A DNA stretch of 64,000 nt, taken from assembly GCA_017983465.1 (NCBI GenBank), contig JAGOBK010000002.1:402981-466980 (forward strand). The letters run 5' to 3'. Below, in pieces: positions 35,755-44,907 of the stretch. The DNA comes from Crocinitomicaceae bacterium (lineage in GTDB: Bacteria > Bacteroidota > Bacteroidia > Flavobacteriales_D > Crocinitomicaceae). The position numbers were made by a program, and so were the translations under genes. The notes beneath the pieces are model-generated. The model saw nothing but the letters and a program-made list of their open reading frames with translations. It made no database searches and was not told the DNA's origin. Every line of letters starts with the position of its first letter. The stretch's first letter is position 1.

Positions 35755-38196
35755 ATGAGATTAATAATTCTACTACTTTGTTTTATTCCAACCCTGCGAT
35801 TTTATGCGCAAACCCCCACGCAAACAGTGCGAGGTAAAGTTTTCGATAGCGAAACGAACTTCCCCCTTAATGCTGTAAAAATTTCCATAGATGCGAATGA
35901 TGGTAAATTGTATCGTGCGCTTTCCACTACTGATGGGACATGGGAAATCGCGAAAGTTCCAGTCGGAAAACATGAATTGAGTGCAAATTATTCGTTCTAT
36001 GATAGTAAGTCCATGACCATCGAAGTGAGTTCTGGACGAGAATTGATTCTTCAAATTCCTTTGCAAGAAAAAATATCTGAGCAAAATGAAGTAAAAGTCT
36101 TGACGAAAAAACACGGTGAAGTCATCAACGAAATGGCACTGCTTTCTGCACAACAATTTAGTGTGGAGGAAACAAACCGTTATCCTGGTTCTCGCATGGA
36201 TCCTGCTCGTATGGCTTCGAACTTTGCCGGTGTGAATGGAGCAGATGATTCTCGAAACGACATCGTAGTTCGTGGAAATTCGCCACTTGGTGTGATTTAC
36301 CGTGTGGAAGGAATTGACATCCCAAATCCAAATCACTTTGCAATTGCCGGAAGTTCAGGTGGACCTGTTTCCATCATTAATAATAAAATGCTCGGAAACT
36401 CCGATTTCTTTATGAGTGCCTTTCCAGCAGAATATGGAAATAGTACTTCGGGAGTGTTCGATTTAAAATTGCGCAACGGAAACAATAAACAACATGAGTT
36501 TACAGGTCAGTTTGGTTTCCTAGGAACAGAATTCCTAGCTGAAGGACCACTATCGAAAAACGGAAAATCGTCGTTCCTAGCAATGGGTCGCTATTCAACC
36601 TTGTCCATGTTTCAGTCTTTAGGTATTCAAATTGGAACTTCTGCCATTCCAATTTATGGAGATGGCGCGTTTAAATTTAACTGGCAATTGAAAAATGGTG
36701 GACAACTTTCCTTTTTTGGATTAGGTGGAGCGAGTGATATTTCGATTATGATTTCTGATAAAAAAGAATACTCACAAGAATTTTATGGCGAAGGTGATCG
36801 TGACCAGTATTTTGGTACATCCATGTATACAACCGGACTTAACTACAAGAAAACACTGAGTGAGAAAACATACATTTCCTCAACCTTGGCTTTCTCCCAA
36901 GAAGAACAACACACGAATCATGATTACCTGAGAGGACGACAAGTAGACACTTTGACGCAAACCATTCAATTCGACACGCTTTATGCGATGATGGCTTACA
37001 AGTATACTATTCGTAAATTATCAAGCTACACGGCTGTTAATCACAAAATAAACAAACAACACCTGTTGAAAGCTGGAATCATCTTGGATGTCATGAACAT
37101 GAATTTCTTGGATTCTTGTTTAAGTGATTTGGATGATCAAAACACATGGAAAGTTCGTTGGGATTACCAAGGAACAGCAGCCTTAATTCAACCATTCGTC
37201 CAATGGAAATGGCGTATCAATGAAAACATGGATTTCTCCGCTGGACTTCACGCGCAGTATTTTACCTTATCGAATAGCATTAGTCCATTAGAGCCTCGTA
37301 TTGGATGGAAATACCGCATGAAAGGCAATCAGTCCATCTTTGCTGGCGGAGGCTTACACAGTCAGACACAGCCGTATTACACGTATGCGTACAAGATTCT
37401 TCCAGGACAAGCAACAAATGCTGCAAGTAACATGAACATGGATTTCACAAAAAGCATCCATTCAGGTATTGGTTACGAAAAATCCTTCAACAAAGGATTC
37501 AACATCAAAACAGAAGCCTATTACCAACATTTGTACAATGTGCCAGTGACACTCGCTCCATCTTCATTCTCCATGATCAACGTTGGATCAGGATTCTCGC
37601 GTTTGTTCCAAGATTCATTGCAAAATACGGGAACGGGATACAACTACGGATTAGAATTAACAGTTCAGAAGTATTTCGATAAAACCTTCTTCTTCTTGTT
37701 TACAGGATCAATTTTCGATTCGAAATACAAAGGAAGTGACAACATCGTTCGCAATACTTCATACAACGGAAACTATGTGGTGAATTTATTGGCTGGAAAA
37801 GAATTTAACATCAATTCGAAAAACACCATTGGAATTGGATTCAAGGTGACAAGAGCTGGTGGAAAACGCTATGGACTTGTGGATGTTGCTGCCTCAAATG
37901 CTGCGAAAGAAATCTTGTTCTTAGACAGTGCTTTCAACGATTACAAATTCCAAGATTACTTCCGTTTGGACTTAAAAATCAGTTGGAGAAAAAATGCGGA
38001 TAAAGTAACGCATGAGATTGGTTTGGACTTAGTAAACTTGTTGAACACGAAAAACCTACTGAGTTTAACGTACAATCCAGCAATTTTACCGCAGGACATC
38101 GCAAATCCAAATTACCAACCATATAGCCAAAATACCCAACTAGGATTCTTGCCTATTTTCTACTATAAAATTGATTTTAAAGTGGCGAGAAGATAG
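35755..38196 (+). CDS. TonB-dependent receptor with N-terminal CarboxypepD_reg domain
   Basis: An 813-residue outer-membrane active transporter. Signal peptide MRLIILLLCFIPTLRFYA; carboxypeptidase regulatory-like beta-sandwich at about 23-105 (TVRGKVFDSETNFPLNAVKI); plug at about 130-245 including RNDIVVRGNSPLGVIYRVEGIDI and EYGNSTSGVFDLKLR; then a beta-barrel, with the final strand ending YYKIDFKVARR. No SusD partner follows, so a SusC/D polysaccharide pair is unlikely; it could import a siderophore, metal complex, cobalamin or peptide. recO begins 1 base inside its stop, an unusual partner. Confidence 0.9.
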   Translation: MRLIILLLCFIPTLRFYAQTPTQTVRGKVFDSETNFPLNAVKISIDANDGKLYRALSTTDGTWEIAKVPVGKHELSANYSFYDSKSMTIEVSSGRELILQIPLQEKISEQNEVKVLTKKHGEVINEMALLSAQQFSVEETNRYPGSRMDPARMASNFAGVNGADDSRNDIVVRGNSPLGVIYRVEGIDIPNPNHFAIAGSSGGPVSIINNKMLGNSDFFMSAFPAEYGNSTSGVFDLKLRNGNNKQHEFTGQFGFLGTEFLAEGPLSKNGKSSFLAMGRYSTLSMFQSLGIQIGTSAIPIYGDGAFKFNWQLKNGGQLSFFGLGGASDISIMISDKKEYSQEFYGEGDRDQYFGTSMYTTGLNYKKTLSEKTYISSTLAFSQEEQHTNHDYLRGRQVDTLTQTIQFDTLYAMMAYKYTIRKLSSYTAVNHKINKQHLLKAGIILDVMNMNFLDSCLSDLDDQNTWKVRWDYQGTAALIQPFVQWKWRINENMDFSAGLHAQYFTLSNSISPLEPRIGWKYRMKGNQSIFAGGGLHSQTQPYYTYAYKILPGQATNAASNMNMDFTKSIHSGIGYEKSFNKGFNIKTEAYYQHLYNVPVTLAPSSFSMINVGSGFSRLFQDSLQNTGTGYNYGLELTVQKYFDKTFFFLFTGSIFDSKYKGSDNIVRNTSYNGNYVVNLLAGKEFNINSKNTIGIGFKVTRAGGKRYGLVDVAASNAAKEILFLDSAFNDYKFQDYFRLDLKISWRKNADKVTHEIGLDLVNLLNTKNLLSLTYNPAILPQDIANPNYQPYSQNTQLGFLPIFYYKIDFKVARR

Positions 38197-38891
38197 TGAA
38201 ATCGAAGGAACTTGGCATTTTAATTGACAAACACCATTATTCAGAAAGCAGTAGCATCCTGAATTTTTATACACTTGAAAAGGGATACGCTAGTTTCATT
38301 TTCAAAGGAGTCAAAAAGAAAGGCAAGTCCTTGAATCAATTGGGCTTATACGAAATAAGCTATTTTAAAAGACCGGAAAGTGAGCTGGGCATTATTCAAA
38401 CCATGGATTATGCCTGGACTCCTTCCAACCTTTATACGCAGCCTCAAAAAGTCATGTTGGTGTTTTTCATGGCGGATGTACTCAAGCAAACCATCAAGCA
38501 ACAAGGTCCAGATCCACACTTGTTCGAATACGTACAAGCGCAGCTCATCGACTTGGAAACCCGTACGGATGACTTTATTTTTCCTACGCAATTCTTGGCT
38601 CAATACATGCAATTCTTGGGTTATGCGCCACTTTTTGATGAAGAGGACGCCAGTGCTTTTGATATCGAGCGCGGAATGTTTACCAATACCCCCAGTGGGA
38701 GTAAATACGTTCAGGATCCGGAGGTTTTGTCCTTCTTGAAAGCACAGTTTTTAAAAGAAACGACGGAAAACTATCCGAAGGATGTCGTTCGAAAAGGCCT
38801 AGAAGTTTTGGTCAATTACGCTGAACTTCACCTGCCAAATTTCAGTTTGAAAGTAACGATGGAAGTGATTCGTGATACGCTTTATGCGTGA
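38196..38891 (+). CDS. recO: DNA repair protein RecO
   Basis: Mediator that loads RecA on SSB-coated DNA in the RecFOR pathway. 231 residues, GTG start overlapping the receptor stop by one base (TAGTG). N-terminal OB fold: LGILIDKHHYSESSSILNFY...FIFKGVKKKGKS; the C-terminal helical part with LAQYMQFLGYAPLFDEED (about 140-157) is the usual RecO C-domain signature. The four-Cys zinc finger of some RecO proteins is absent. It abuts tadA stop-to-stop with no base between. Confidence 0.92.
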   Translation: MKSKELGILIDKHHYSESSSILNFYTLEKGYASFIFKGVKKKGKSLNQLGLYEISYFKRPESELGIIQTMDYAWTPSNLYTQPQKVMLVFFMADVLKQTIKQQGPDPHLFEYVQAQLIDLETRTDDFIFPTQFLAQYMQFLGYAPLFDEEDASAFDIERGMFTNTPSGSKYVQDPEVLSFLKAQFLKETTENYPKDVVRKGLEVLVNYAELHLPNFSLKVTMEVIRDTLYA

Positions 38892-39335
38892 TTAACGCTT
38901 ACGAGCGAAAAAATCTTTCAGCAATTGCTGACATTCAGCTTCCATGATGCCATTTGTGACCAAAGTCGCCGGATGATACAAAGATTTTTCTTGGAGTCCT
39001 GCACCACGACGATCATCTCGTGCGCCAAAAACCACTTTGTCGATTTGAGACCAATACAAGGCCCCAGCACACATACAGCAAGGCTCTAACGTCACGAACA
39101 AGGTACATTCCTTCAAGTACTTTGCACCCAAATATTGTGAGGCAGCGGTGATTGCTTGAATTTCTGCATGTGCCGTAACATCCGTCAGCTTCTCCGTTAG
39201 GTTGTGACCACGTGCAATGATTTGATTTTTGCAAACAATGACTGCTCCTACGGGAACTTCGTCTTGATCGAAGGCTTTTTGAGCTTCCAAATAAGCCTGC
39301 TTCATGAAATATTGGTCGTTGAACGGATCTAGCAT
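38892..39335 (-). CDS. tadA: tRNA-specific adenosine deaminase / nucleoside deaminase
   Basis: Likely deaminates A34 to inosine in tRNA-Arg(ACG). 147 residues, cytidine-deaminase fold with the zinc site complete: His56-Ala-Glu58 (TAHAEIQAI; Glu is the proton shuttle) and Cys86/Cys89 in EPCCMCAGALYWSQI. GAVIVCKNQIIARGHN and VVFGARDDRRG are typical of TadA. Guanine-deaminase-like relatives share these motifs, so TadA is favoured but not absolute. Convergent and abutting with recO. Confidence 0.9.
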   Translation of the reverse strand: MLDPFNDQYFMKQAYLEAQKAFDQDEVPVGAVIVCKNQIIARGHNLTEKLTDVTAHAEIQAITAASQYLGAKYLKECTLFVTLEPCCMCAGALYWSQIDKVVFGARDDRRGAGLQEKSLYHPATLVTNGIMEAECQQLLKDFFARKR

Positions 39336-39434
39336 AGCACAAGATTAGTAACAATCTCCTTAACCCACAAGTGAATGTTTAGAAGAATTTTAGGCTTTCT
39401 GTTGTTTCAAGCGCCCTTCTATTTACATTCGGAG

Positions 39435-39971
39435 ATGAAAATGTTGGACCTCATTATTTTACTTCCGCTCATCTACGGCGCATACAAAGGCTACAAACGT
39501 GGATTCATCATGTCATTGTTCATGTTGTTGGCTGTTATTGTCGGATTATATGCAGCGTTTCATTTTACGGATGTAATTGTTTCCTACGGACAAGAACACT
39601 TTGAATGGAAAAGCAAGTATATTTCTCCGATTACCTTCCTCAGTTTGTTTTTAGTCGTGGGCGCAGGAATTTATTTTGGCGGAAAAGTATTGGAAAGCGT
39701 CATCAAGTTAGCAAAATTATCGGTGTTGAATAGTTTGGCGGGGGCATTGTTGGGTTTACTACAATGGACTTACTTTGTTGGAAGTTTATTGTTGATGCTC
39801 ATTTCTTTCGATCAAAAAGAATCAATCATTTCCAAGGAGACAAAACAGCATTCCATCATCTTACCAGTTATAACAACTGTTCTACACGGATCCATTCCAG
39901 GGGTAAGTTCCAGTGCACTTTTTGAATATTACGAAACTCAAATCAATCCTCCGAAACATGAAAAACCTTAA
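39435..39971 (+). CDS. CvpA family membrane protein
   Basis: A 178-residue inner-membrane protein with four hydrophobic segments. Start at 39435 (MKMLDLIILLPLIYGAYKGYKRGF) or at ATG 39441 fits the family; the in-frame ATG at 39375 would add an odd hydrophobic lead. The N-terminal DLIILLPLIYGAYKGYKRGFI is the CvpA signature. CvpA of E. coli is linked to colicin V production and envelope stress/purF expression; exact function is unclear. Its last 14 bases overlap the start of the next gene. Confidence 0.87.
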   Translation: MKMLDLIILLPLIYGAYKGYKRGFIMSLFMLLAVIVGLYAAFHFTDVIVSYGQEHFEWKSKYISPITFLSLFLVVGAGIYFGGKVLESVIKLAKLSVLNSLAGALLGLLQWTYFVGSLLLMLISFDQKESIISKETKQHSIILPVITTVLHGSIPGVSSSALFEYYETQINPPKHEKP

Positions 39972-40470
39972 GTTCATTCTTTTTCTTTTTTTCGTGCAAC
40001 AGTTCAGTGCACAAGGTATTTTAGACCGAAAAGAGCCGAAGAAAGTGATGAAATCCGGACCCTACATTGGCATTCAAAGTGGACGATTTTATGCTGGAGA
40101 AATTGGTTTAGAAAAACAATGGAAACGTTCGGATAAGTTCCTTGAATCAACGACCAATGCACTGCATATGGGAGTGAATTATTCCTATGACTTTTCTCAC
40201 TTCAATCCAGTTTTAGGTTACGATCTTGGCTTTTGGCATAAGGAAAACACCATCGGACTCACCTACGGAATGAACGTCTGTATGCGTACAAATTTTGAGC
40301 AGTACCGCGTTGGAATTTGTCCAACAATTGGCATTAAAATTCTCCAATTCCACATACAAACTGGCTACCATTTGCTATATCCCTTCAACCGAAATTATAC
40401 TTCGTTCGATACAAATACCATTTTCTTGAGTGCACGGTTTTTAATCGTGAATGAGCGAGAGAGGAAATAA
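39958..40470 (+). CDS. Small exported beta-rich protein, unknown function
   Basis: 170 residues starting MKNLKFILFLFFVQQFSAQG, a clear signal peptide ending in SAQ. The mature part alternates aromatic and polar residues (GPYIGIQSGRFYAGEIGLEKQW, YDFSHFNPVLGYDLGFW) and reads like a small outer-membrane barrel or beta-sandwich. I do not recognise the family. The ATG lies inside the last 14 bases of the cvpA-like gene, so translation is probably coupled. Followed by a bidirectional terminator. Confidence 0.75.
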   Translation: MKNLKFILFLFFVQQFSAQGILDRKEPKKVMKSGPYIGIQSGRFYAGEIGLEKQWKRSDKFLESTTNALHMGVNYSYDFSHFNPVLGYDLGFWHKENTIGLTYGMNVCMRTNFEQYRVGICPTIGIKILQFHIQTGYHLLYPFNRNYTSFDTNTIFLSARFLIVNERERK

Positions 40471-40478
40471 GAGTTAAC

Positions 40479-40513
40479 AAAAAAGCCCCAACGTTTCCGT
40501 CAGGGCTTTGTTA
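40479..40513. terminator. Bidirectional terminator between convergent genes
   Basis: AAAGCCC (40482-40488) pairs with GGGCTTT (40503-40509), with an inner ACG/CGT stem and loop TTTC. The A run at 40479-40484 gives a T tract for the minus-strand dehydrogenase gene; on the plus strand the tail is GTTATTT, weaker. Confidence 0.75.
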
Positions 40514-40532
40514 TTTCTAGAAGTTAAACTTC

Positions 40533-42086
40533 TTACAAATCAAATTTAATTCCTTGTGCTAATGGCAAGCTGTCAGAATAGTTGATGGTATTTGTCTGGC
40601 GACGCATGTACACTTTCCATGCATCAGATCCGGACTCGCGTCCACCACCTGTTTCTTTCTCTCCACCGAAAGCTCCACCGATTTCCGCACCAGATGTTCC
40701 GATGTTGACATTCGCGATTCCACAGTCAGATCCTGCTGCTGCTAAGAATGCTTCTGATTCTTTTAATTCATTCGTCATGATGGCAGATGAAAGTCCTTGT
40801 GGAACGCCATTTTGTAAAGCGATTGCCTCGTAAACGTCCCCGCTGTATTTCATTACGTAAAGAATCGGCGCGAATGTTTCGTGTTGTACAATCGCAAAAT
40901 GATTCTCTGCTTCAATGATACATGGTTTCACGTAGCAACCAGATTCATAACCTGGACCACTTAAAACACCACCTTCTACCAATACTTTTCCACCTTCTTT
41001 TTGAGCTGCCTCAATCGCATGCAGGTAATTGTTTACCGCATCTTGGTCGATTAACGGTCCCACGTGGTTGTTTTGATCCAATGGATTTCCAATGCTCAAT
41101 TGCTTGTATGCCGATGTCAATGCTTCTGTTACTTTATCGTAGATGGATGCGTGAACAATCAAACGACGTGTTGACGTACAACGTTGTCCAGCTGTACCAA
41201 CCGCACCAAATACTGCACCTGGAACAACCATTTTCAAATCTGCACTTGGCGTGATGATAATGGCATTGTTTCCTCCTAATTCTAATAAAGAACGACCTAA
41301 ACGCTCGCCAACTGCTGCTCCAACAGATTTACCCATACGTGTAGATCCTGTTGCAGAGATTAACGGAACACGTCCGTCGCTTGCCATTAATTTTCCGATT
41401 TCAGCATCGCCGATGATCACGTTAGACACTCCTTCTGGAACGCCATTCGCTTCAAATACTTCTTGTGTGATGCGTTGACAAGCAATGGCTGTCAAAGGTG
41501 TTTTTTCAGATGGTTTCCAGATACATACGTCTCCACAAACCCACGCAAGTGCCGTGTTCCAATTCCATACAGCAACTGGGAAGTTAAACGCGGAGATGAT
41601 TCCAACGATTCCAAGTGGGTGGTATTGTTCGTACATGCGGTGTCCAGGACGCTCCGAATGCATGGTTAATCCGTACAACTGACGAGAAAGTCCAACAGCA
41701 AAGTCACAGATGTCAATCATCTCTTGAACTTCACCAAGTCCTTCTTGAAGTGATTTCCCCATTTCGTAAGAAACCAATTTCCCAAGTGGCTCTTTGTAAA
41801 AACGAATGCGCTCTGCTAATTGACGCACAACCTCACCTCTTTTTGGTGCAGGAATTTTGCGCCATTCAACGAATGCTCCTTGTGCTTTTTCAATTAATGC
41901 GTTGTAATCTGCTGCTGTAGCAGATTTAACGGAAGCAATTAATTTTCCATCTACAGGTGAGATAGAGTCAATAGTTGCTCCTGTTGTATTCATCCAGTTA
42001 CTTCCCGTGGAAGCTCCAGAATTTGTAGATTGAATTCCTAGTTGTGCTAGAATACCTTTCATTTCTTCAGATCCGATTGTTGACAT
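40533..42086 (-). CDS. ALDH7-type aldehyde dehydrogenase (alpha-aminoadipic semialdehyde dehydrogenase-like)
   Basis: NAD(P)-dependent oxidation of an aldehyde, by similarity alpha-aminoadipic semialdehyde (piperideine-6-carboxylate) in lysine degradation. 517 residues. The N-terminus (LAQLGIQ...) and SPVDGKLIASV, EMGKSLQEGLGEVQEMIDIC, YHPLGIVGIISAFNFPVAVW and GNNAIIITPSAD resemble antiquitin (ALDH7A1). Catalytic Glu is in LLELGGNN (about 268) and the nucleophile Cys in GTAGQRCTSTRRL (about 302). C-terminal GGEKETGGGRESGSDAWK is also ALDH7-like. Monocistronic, divergent from aspS. Confidence 0.92.
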   Translation of the reverse strand: MSTIGSEEMKGILAQLGIQSTNSGASTGSNWMNTTGATIDSISPVDGKLIASVKSATAADYNALIEKAQGAFVEWRKIPAPKRGEVVRQLAERIRFYKEPLGKLVSYEMGKSLQEGLGEVQEMIDICDFAVGLSRQLYGLTMHSERPGHRMYEQYHPLGIVGIISAFNFPVAVWNWNTALAWVCGDVCIWKPSEKTPLTAIACQRITQEVFEANGVPEGVSNVIIGDAEIGKLMASDGRVPLISATGSTRMGKSVGAAVGERLGRSLLELGGNNAIIITPSADLKMVVPGAVFGAVGTAGQRCTSTRRLIVHASIYDKVTEALTSAYKQLSIGNPLDQNNHVGPLIDQDAVNNYLHAIEAAQKEGGKVLVEGGVLSGPGYESGCYVKPCIIEAENHFAIVQHETFAPILYVMKYSGDVYEAIALQNGVPQGLSSAIMTNELKESEAFLAAAGSDCGIANVNIGTSGAEIGGAFGGEKETGGGRESGSDAWKVYMRRQTNTINYSDSLPLAQGIKFDL

Positions 42087-42105
42087 AGTTGATTGTTTTG
42101 TAGGA

Positions 42106-42113
42106 CAAATTTA
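42106..42113 (-). promoter_or_regulatory. -7 element TAAATTTG for the aldehyde dehydrogenase gene
   Basis: Minus strand TAAATTTG matches TAnnTTTG, 19 bases before the ATG. Upstream there is TTC instead of TTG about 19 bases away. Confidence 0.5.
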
Positions 42114-42218
42114 CACATTTCTCCTGCTTTGAACAGTAACTTAAGTAGAAGTACGATAGAAATTCCCTTCGTCACTCGCTTTCTGTCCGCCTGTCCTTCC
42201 ATTTAGGGATATCTTTTG

Positions 42219-42226
42219 TATTTTTG
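42219..42226 (+). promoter_or_regulatory. -7 element TATTTTTG for aspS
   Basis: TATTTTTG matches TAnnTTTG and ends 18 bases before the ATG at 42245. It overlaps an in-frame TTG (42224), which argues against that codon being the start. Confidence 0.5.
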
Positions 42227-42244
42227 CCATTCAAAATCAATGTT

Positions 42245-43990
42245 ATGTATCGCTCGCACACTTGTGGTGAATTAAGAATGGAAAATGTAGGGAACACCGT
42301 AACCTTAGCAGGTTGGGTACAACGTTCCCGCGATTTAGGTGGAATGACTTTTGTGGATTTACGCGATCGTTACGGAATCACGCAGTTGGCATTCAATATG
42401 GAAGTAAACGCTGAATTGTGTGAACAAGCGCGAAAGTTGGGACGTGAATTTGTGATTCAAGTAACTGGTTCTGTGATTGAACGCAGCAGCAAAAACCGCA
42501 ACATGCCTACTGGAGAGATTGAAATCAACGTCAACGAAATCAAGATCTTAAACGCAGCTAAATTGCCACCATTTACCATTGAGGACGATACGGATGGAGG
42601 AGATGAAATCCGCATGCAATACCGTTACTTAGACTTACGCCGTAATCCAGTTTTGGAGAAATTGCGCTTGCGTAACCGTGTGGCGTTGGAAACAAGAAAA
42701 TACTTAGACTCTAAAGATTTCTTAGATGTCGAAACACCGGTCCTAATTAAGTCGACACCGGAAGGCGCACGTGATTTCGTCGTACCAAGTCGCATGAACG
42801 AGGGACAATTCTACGCATTGCCACAATCGCCACAAACCTTCAAACAATTGTTGATGGTAAGTGGATTCGATCGCTACTACCAAATCGTGAAATGTTTCCG
42901 CGATGAGGATTTACGTGCCGATCGTCAGCCAGAGTTTACACAAATTGATTGTGAAATGGCCTTTGTGGAACAAAATGATATTCTAGACATGTTTGAAGGA
43001 TTGATCAAACATTTGTTCGCAGAAGTACGTGGCGTAAATTTCGAAGGAGCTTTCCCAAGAATGAGCTACGCGGAAGCAATGGAACGCTATGGTTCCGATA
43101 AACCAGACATCCGTTTTGGAATGGAATTCGTTGACCTAACGGAAATCACACAACAAAAGGAATTCGTTGTCTTCAATAGCTCAGAGATGGTCTTAGGAAT
43201 CAATGCAGTTGGATGTTCAGAATATACACGCAAACAACTAGACGAATTAACCGAATGGGTGAAACGCCCGCAAATCGGCGCCAAAGGATTGGTGTATGTG
43301 AAATACAACTTAGACGGTTCTTTTAAATCAAGCGTGGACAAATTTTACGATGAGTCCGACTTGAAAGCAATGGCAGAAAAAGCTGGAGCGAAACCAGGTG
43401 ATTTGTTGTTGTTGTTAAGTGGTGAAACGGCGAAAACTAGAAAGCAAATGAATGAACTTCGTTTGTTTATGGGGACGCAACTTGGATTGAGAAATCCAAA
43501 TGAGTTCGCACCATTATGGGTATTTGACTTCCCTTTATTAGAGTGGGATGAGGACAGCGAGCGCTACCATGCGATGCACCATCCATTTACTTCTCCGAAA
43601 CCGGAAGACATGCATTTAATCAATACAGATCCAGGAAAAGTACGTGCGAATGCCTATGACCTTGCCATGAATGGTGTGGAATTAGGTGGTGGTTCAATTC
43701 GTATTCACGACCGTGATTTGCAATCTCGTATGTTCGACTTACTTGGTTTCACGAAGGAAGAAGCGCAAGCACAATTCGGATTCTTAATGAGTGCCTTTGA
43801 ATACGGTGCACCTCCACACGGTGGATTAGCTTTCGGATTAGATCGATTGGTGGCAACCATGGGTGGATCAGAGTCCATTCGTGATTACATCGCGTTCCCG
43901 AAAAACAACAGCGGTAGAGATACCATGATTGATGCACCTTCTCCATTGAATGATGCACAATTAAAAGAGTTGGGAATTAAATTGTCCTAA
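42245..43990 (+). CDS. aspS: Aspartyl-tRNA synthetase
   Basis: Charges tRNA-Asp. Start at ATG 42245 ([11 protein letters not shown]) gives 581 residues, normal for bacterial AspRS. Order: OB-fold anticodon-binding domain (about 1-105, [23 protein letters not shown]), class II core with motif 2 [19 protein letters not shown] (about 214-232), the bacterial GAD insertion domain (about 280-410), and motif 3 [13 protein letters not shown] (about 525-538). GSIRIHD and the C-terminal tail with FPKNNSGRD are bacterial-type. Monocistronic as far as seen. Confidence 0.96.
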   Translation: MYRSHTCGELRMENVGNTVTLAGWVQRSRDLGGMTFVDLRDRYGITQLAFNMEVNAELCEQARKLGREFVIQVTGSVIERSSKNRNMPTGEIEINVNEIKILNAAKLPPFTIEDDTDGGDEIRMQYRYLDLRRNPVLEKLRLRNRVALETRKYLDSKDFLDVETPVLIKSTPEGARDFVVPSRMNEGQFYALPQSPQTFKQLLMVSGFDRYYQIVKCFRDEDLRADRQPEFTQIDCEMAFVEQNDILDMFEGLIKHLFAEVRGVNFEGAFPRMSYAEAMERYGSDKPDIRFGMEFVDLTEITQQKEFVVFNSSEMVLGINAVGCSEYTRKQLDELTEWVKRPQIGAKGLVYVKYNLDGSFKSSVDKFYDESDLKAMAEKAGAKPGDLLLLLSGETAKTRKQMNELRLFMGTQLGLRNPNEFAPLWVFDFPLLEWDEDSERYHAMHHPFTSPKPEDMHLINTDPGKVRANAYDLAMNGVELGGGSIRIHDRDLQSRMFDLLGFTKEEAQAQFGFLMSAFEYGAPPHGGLAFGLDRLVATMGGSESIRDYIAFPKNNSGRDTMIDAPSPLNDAQLKELGIKLS

Positions 43991-44121
43991 TTCGAAAAAT
44001 TGTTCATTTTTCGCTCAACTTTTGTGCAAAACGTTTGTTAGAAGAGGTAGGAAGTAAGCAGTTCAACAATTAATTTTACTGCACTTTTAGAACCCCTATT
44101 CTCATTGCTAACAATTTCAGT

Positions 44122-44907
44122 ATGAACGCGCACATCGAAAAATTACAAGCAGAAATCTCCGTATTAAGACAGCAATTGGTGGATCACCCACTATATGCTC
44201 AAATTCAAACGTTGGAAGATTTTCAATCCTTTATGGAACAGCACATTTTTGCTGTTTGGGACTTCATGAGTTTATTGAAAGCATTGCAGCGAGGTTTAAC
44301 TTGCGTAGAACTTCCTTGGTCACCGAAAGGCAATCCAGAAACCCGCAGATTCATCAATGAGATTGTTCTTGGTGAAGAATCGGATACCGATGCCGATGGA
44401 AAAGTTTCCAGTCACTTCGAAATGTATTTGGAAGCGATGCAGCAAATAGGGGCAAACACCCTTCCTATTCACCAGTTAACGGAGTGGATTTCCTACGGAA
44501 AAACAGTGGAAGAGTCGCTTTATCAATTGGAAATCAACGAAGAAACGAAAGAATTTGTGCGCTTTACCTTTTCCATTATCGAAACGGAGGAAATGCATAA
44601 AATTGCTTCTGTGTTTACCTTTGGACGTGAAGACTTAATTCCAGATATGTTCATTGAGATCTTGCGCGAAATGAAAGCACAGGGACAAGAAAATATTTCG
44701 AAATTATTGTACTACTTAGAGCGTCACATCGAAATTGATGGCGGTGATCACGGGCCAATCTCCTTGCGAATGATCGATGAAATCTGTGGCGATGATGAAC
44801 AAAAATGGGAGGAAGCAATAGAATGTGCGAAGCAAGCCCTTGAAATGCGCATCAAATTGTGGAATGGATTACTAAACCCAAGTCAAACAAATCCAACGGA
44901 AGATTAA
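44122..44907 (+). CDS. DUF3050 family protein (heme-oxygenase-like fold)
   Basis: 261 residues, cytoplasmic and all-helical, of the DUF3050 family, which has a heme-oxygenase-like fold. Conserved-looking pieces are MEQHIFAVWDFMSLLKALQ (about 39-57), SHFEMYLEAM (about 94), FTFGREDLIPDMF (about 164-176) and YLERHIEIDGGDHGP (about 198-212), whose Glu and His residues could bind metal. Relatives with this fold include diiron oxidases, thiaminases and heme oxygenases; I know no established function for DUF3050. It stands alone after aspS, convergent with cysS (4-base stop overlap). Family call is good, function open. Confidence 0.82.
   Translation: MNAHIEKLQAEISVLRQQLVDHPLYAQIQTLEDFQSFMEQHIFAVWDFMSLLKALQRGLTCVELPWSPKGNPETRRFINEIVLGEESDTDADGKVSSHFEMYLEAMQQIGANTLPIHQLTEWISYGKTVEESLYQLEINEETKEFVRFTFSIIETEEMHKIASVFTFGREDLIPDMFIEILREMKAQGQENISKLLYYLERHIEIDGGDHGPISLRMIDEICGDDEQKWEEAIECAKQALEMRIKLWNGLLNPSQTNPTED

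Noticed and set aside
35773..36336. 187-codon minus-strand frame opposite the TonB receptor gene
   Set aside because: Antisense shadow of the receptor's plug region; His/Arg/Ile-rich without domains.
35755..38196. SusC-type polysaccharide transporter
   Set aside because: No SusD gene follows and the protein, at 813 residues, is shorter than SusC-like receptors near 1000; called a general TonB receptor.
43991..44121. tRNA or small RNA in the gap between aspS and DUF3050
   Set aside because: No cloverleaf, TTC-arm sequence or CCA end on either strand; AT-rich spacer without a convincing promoter.
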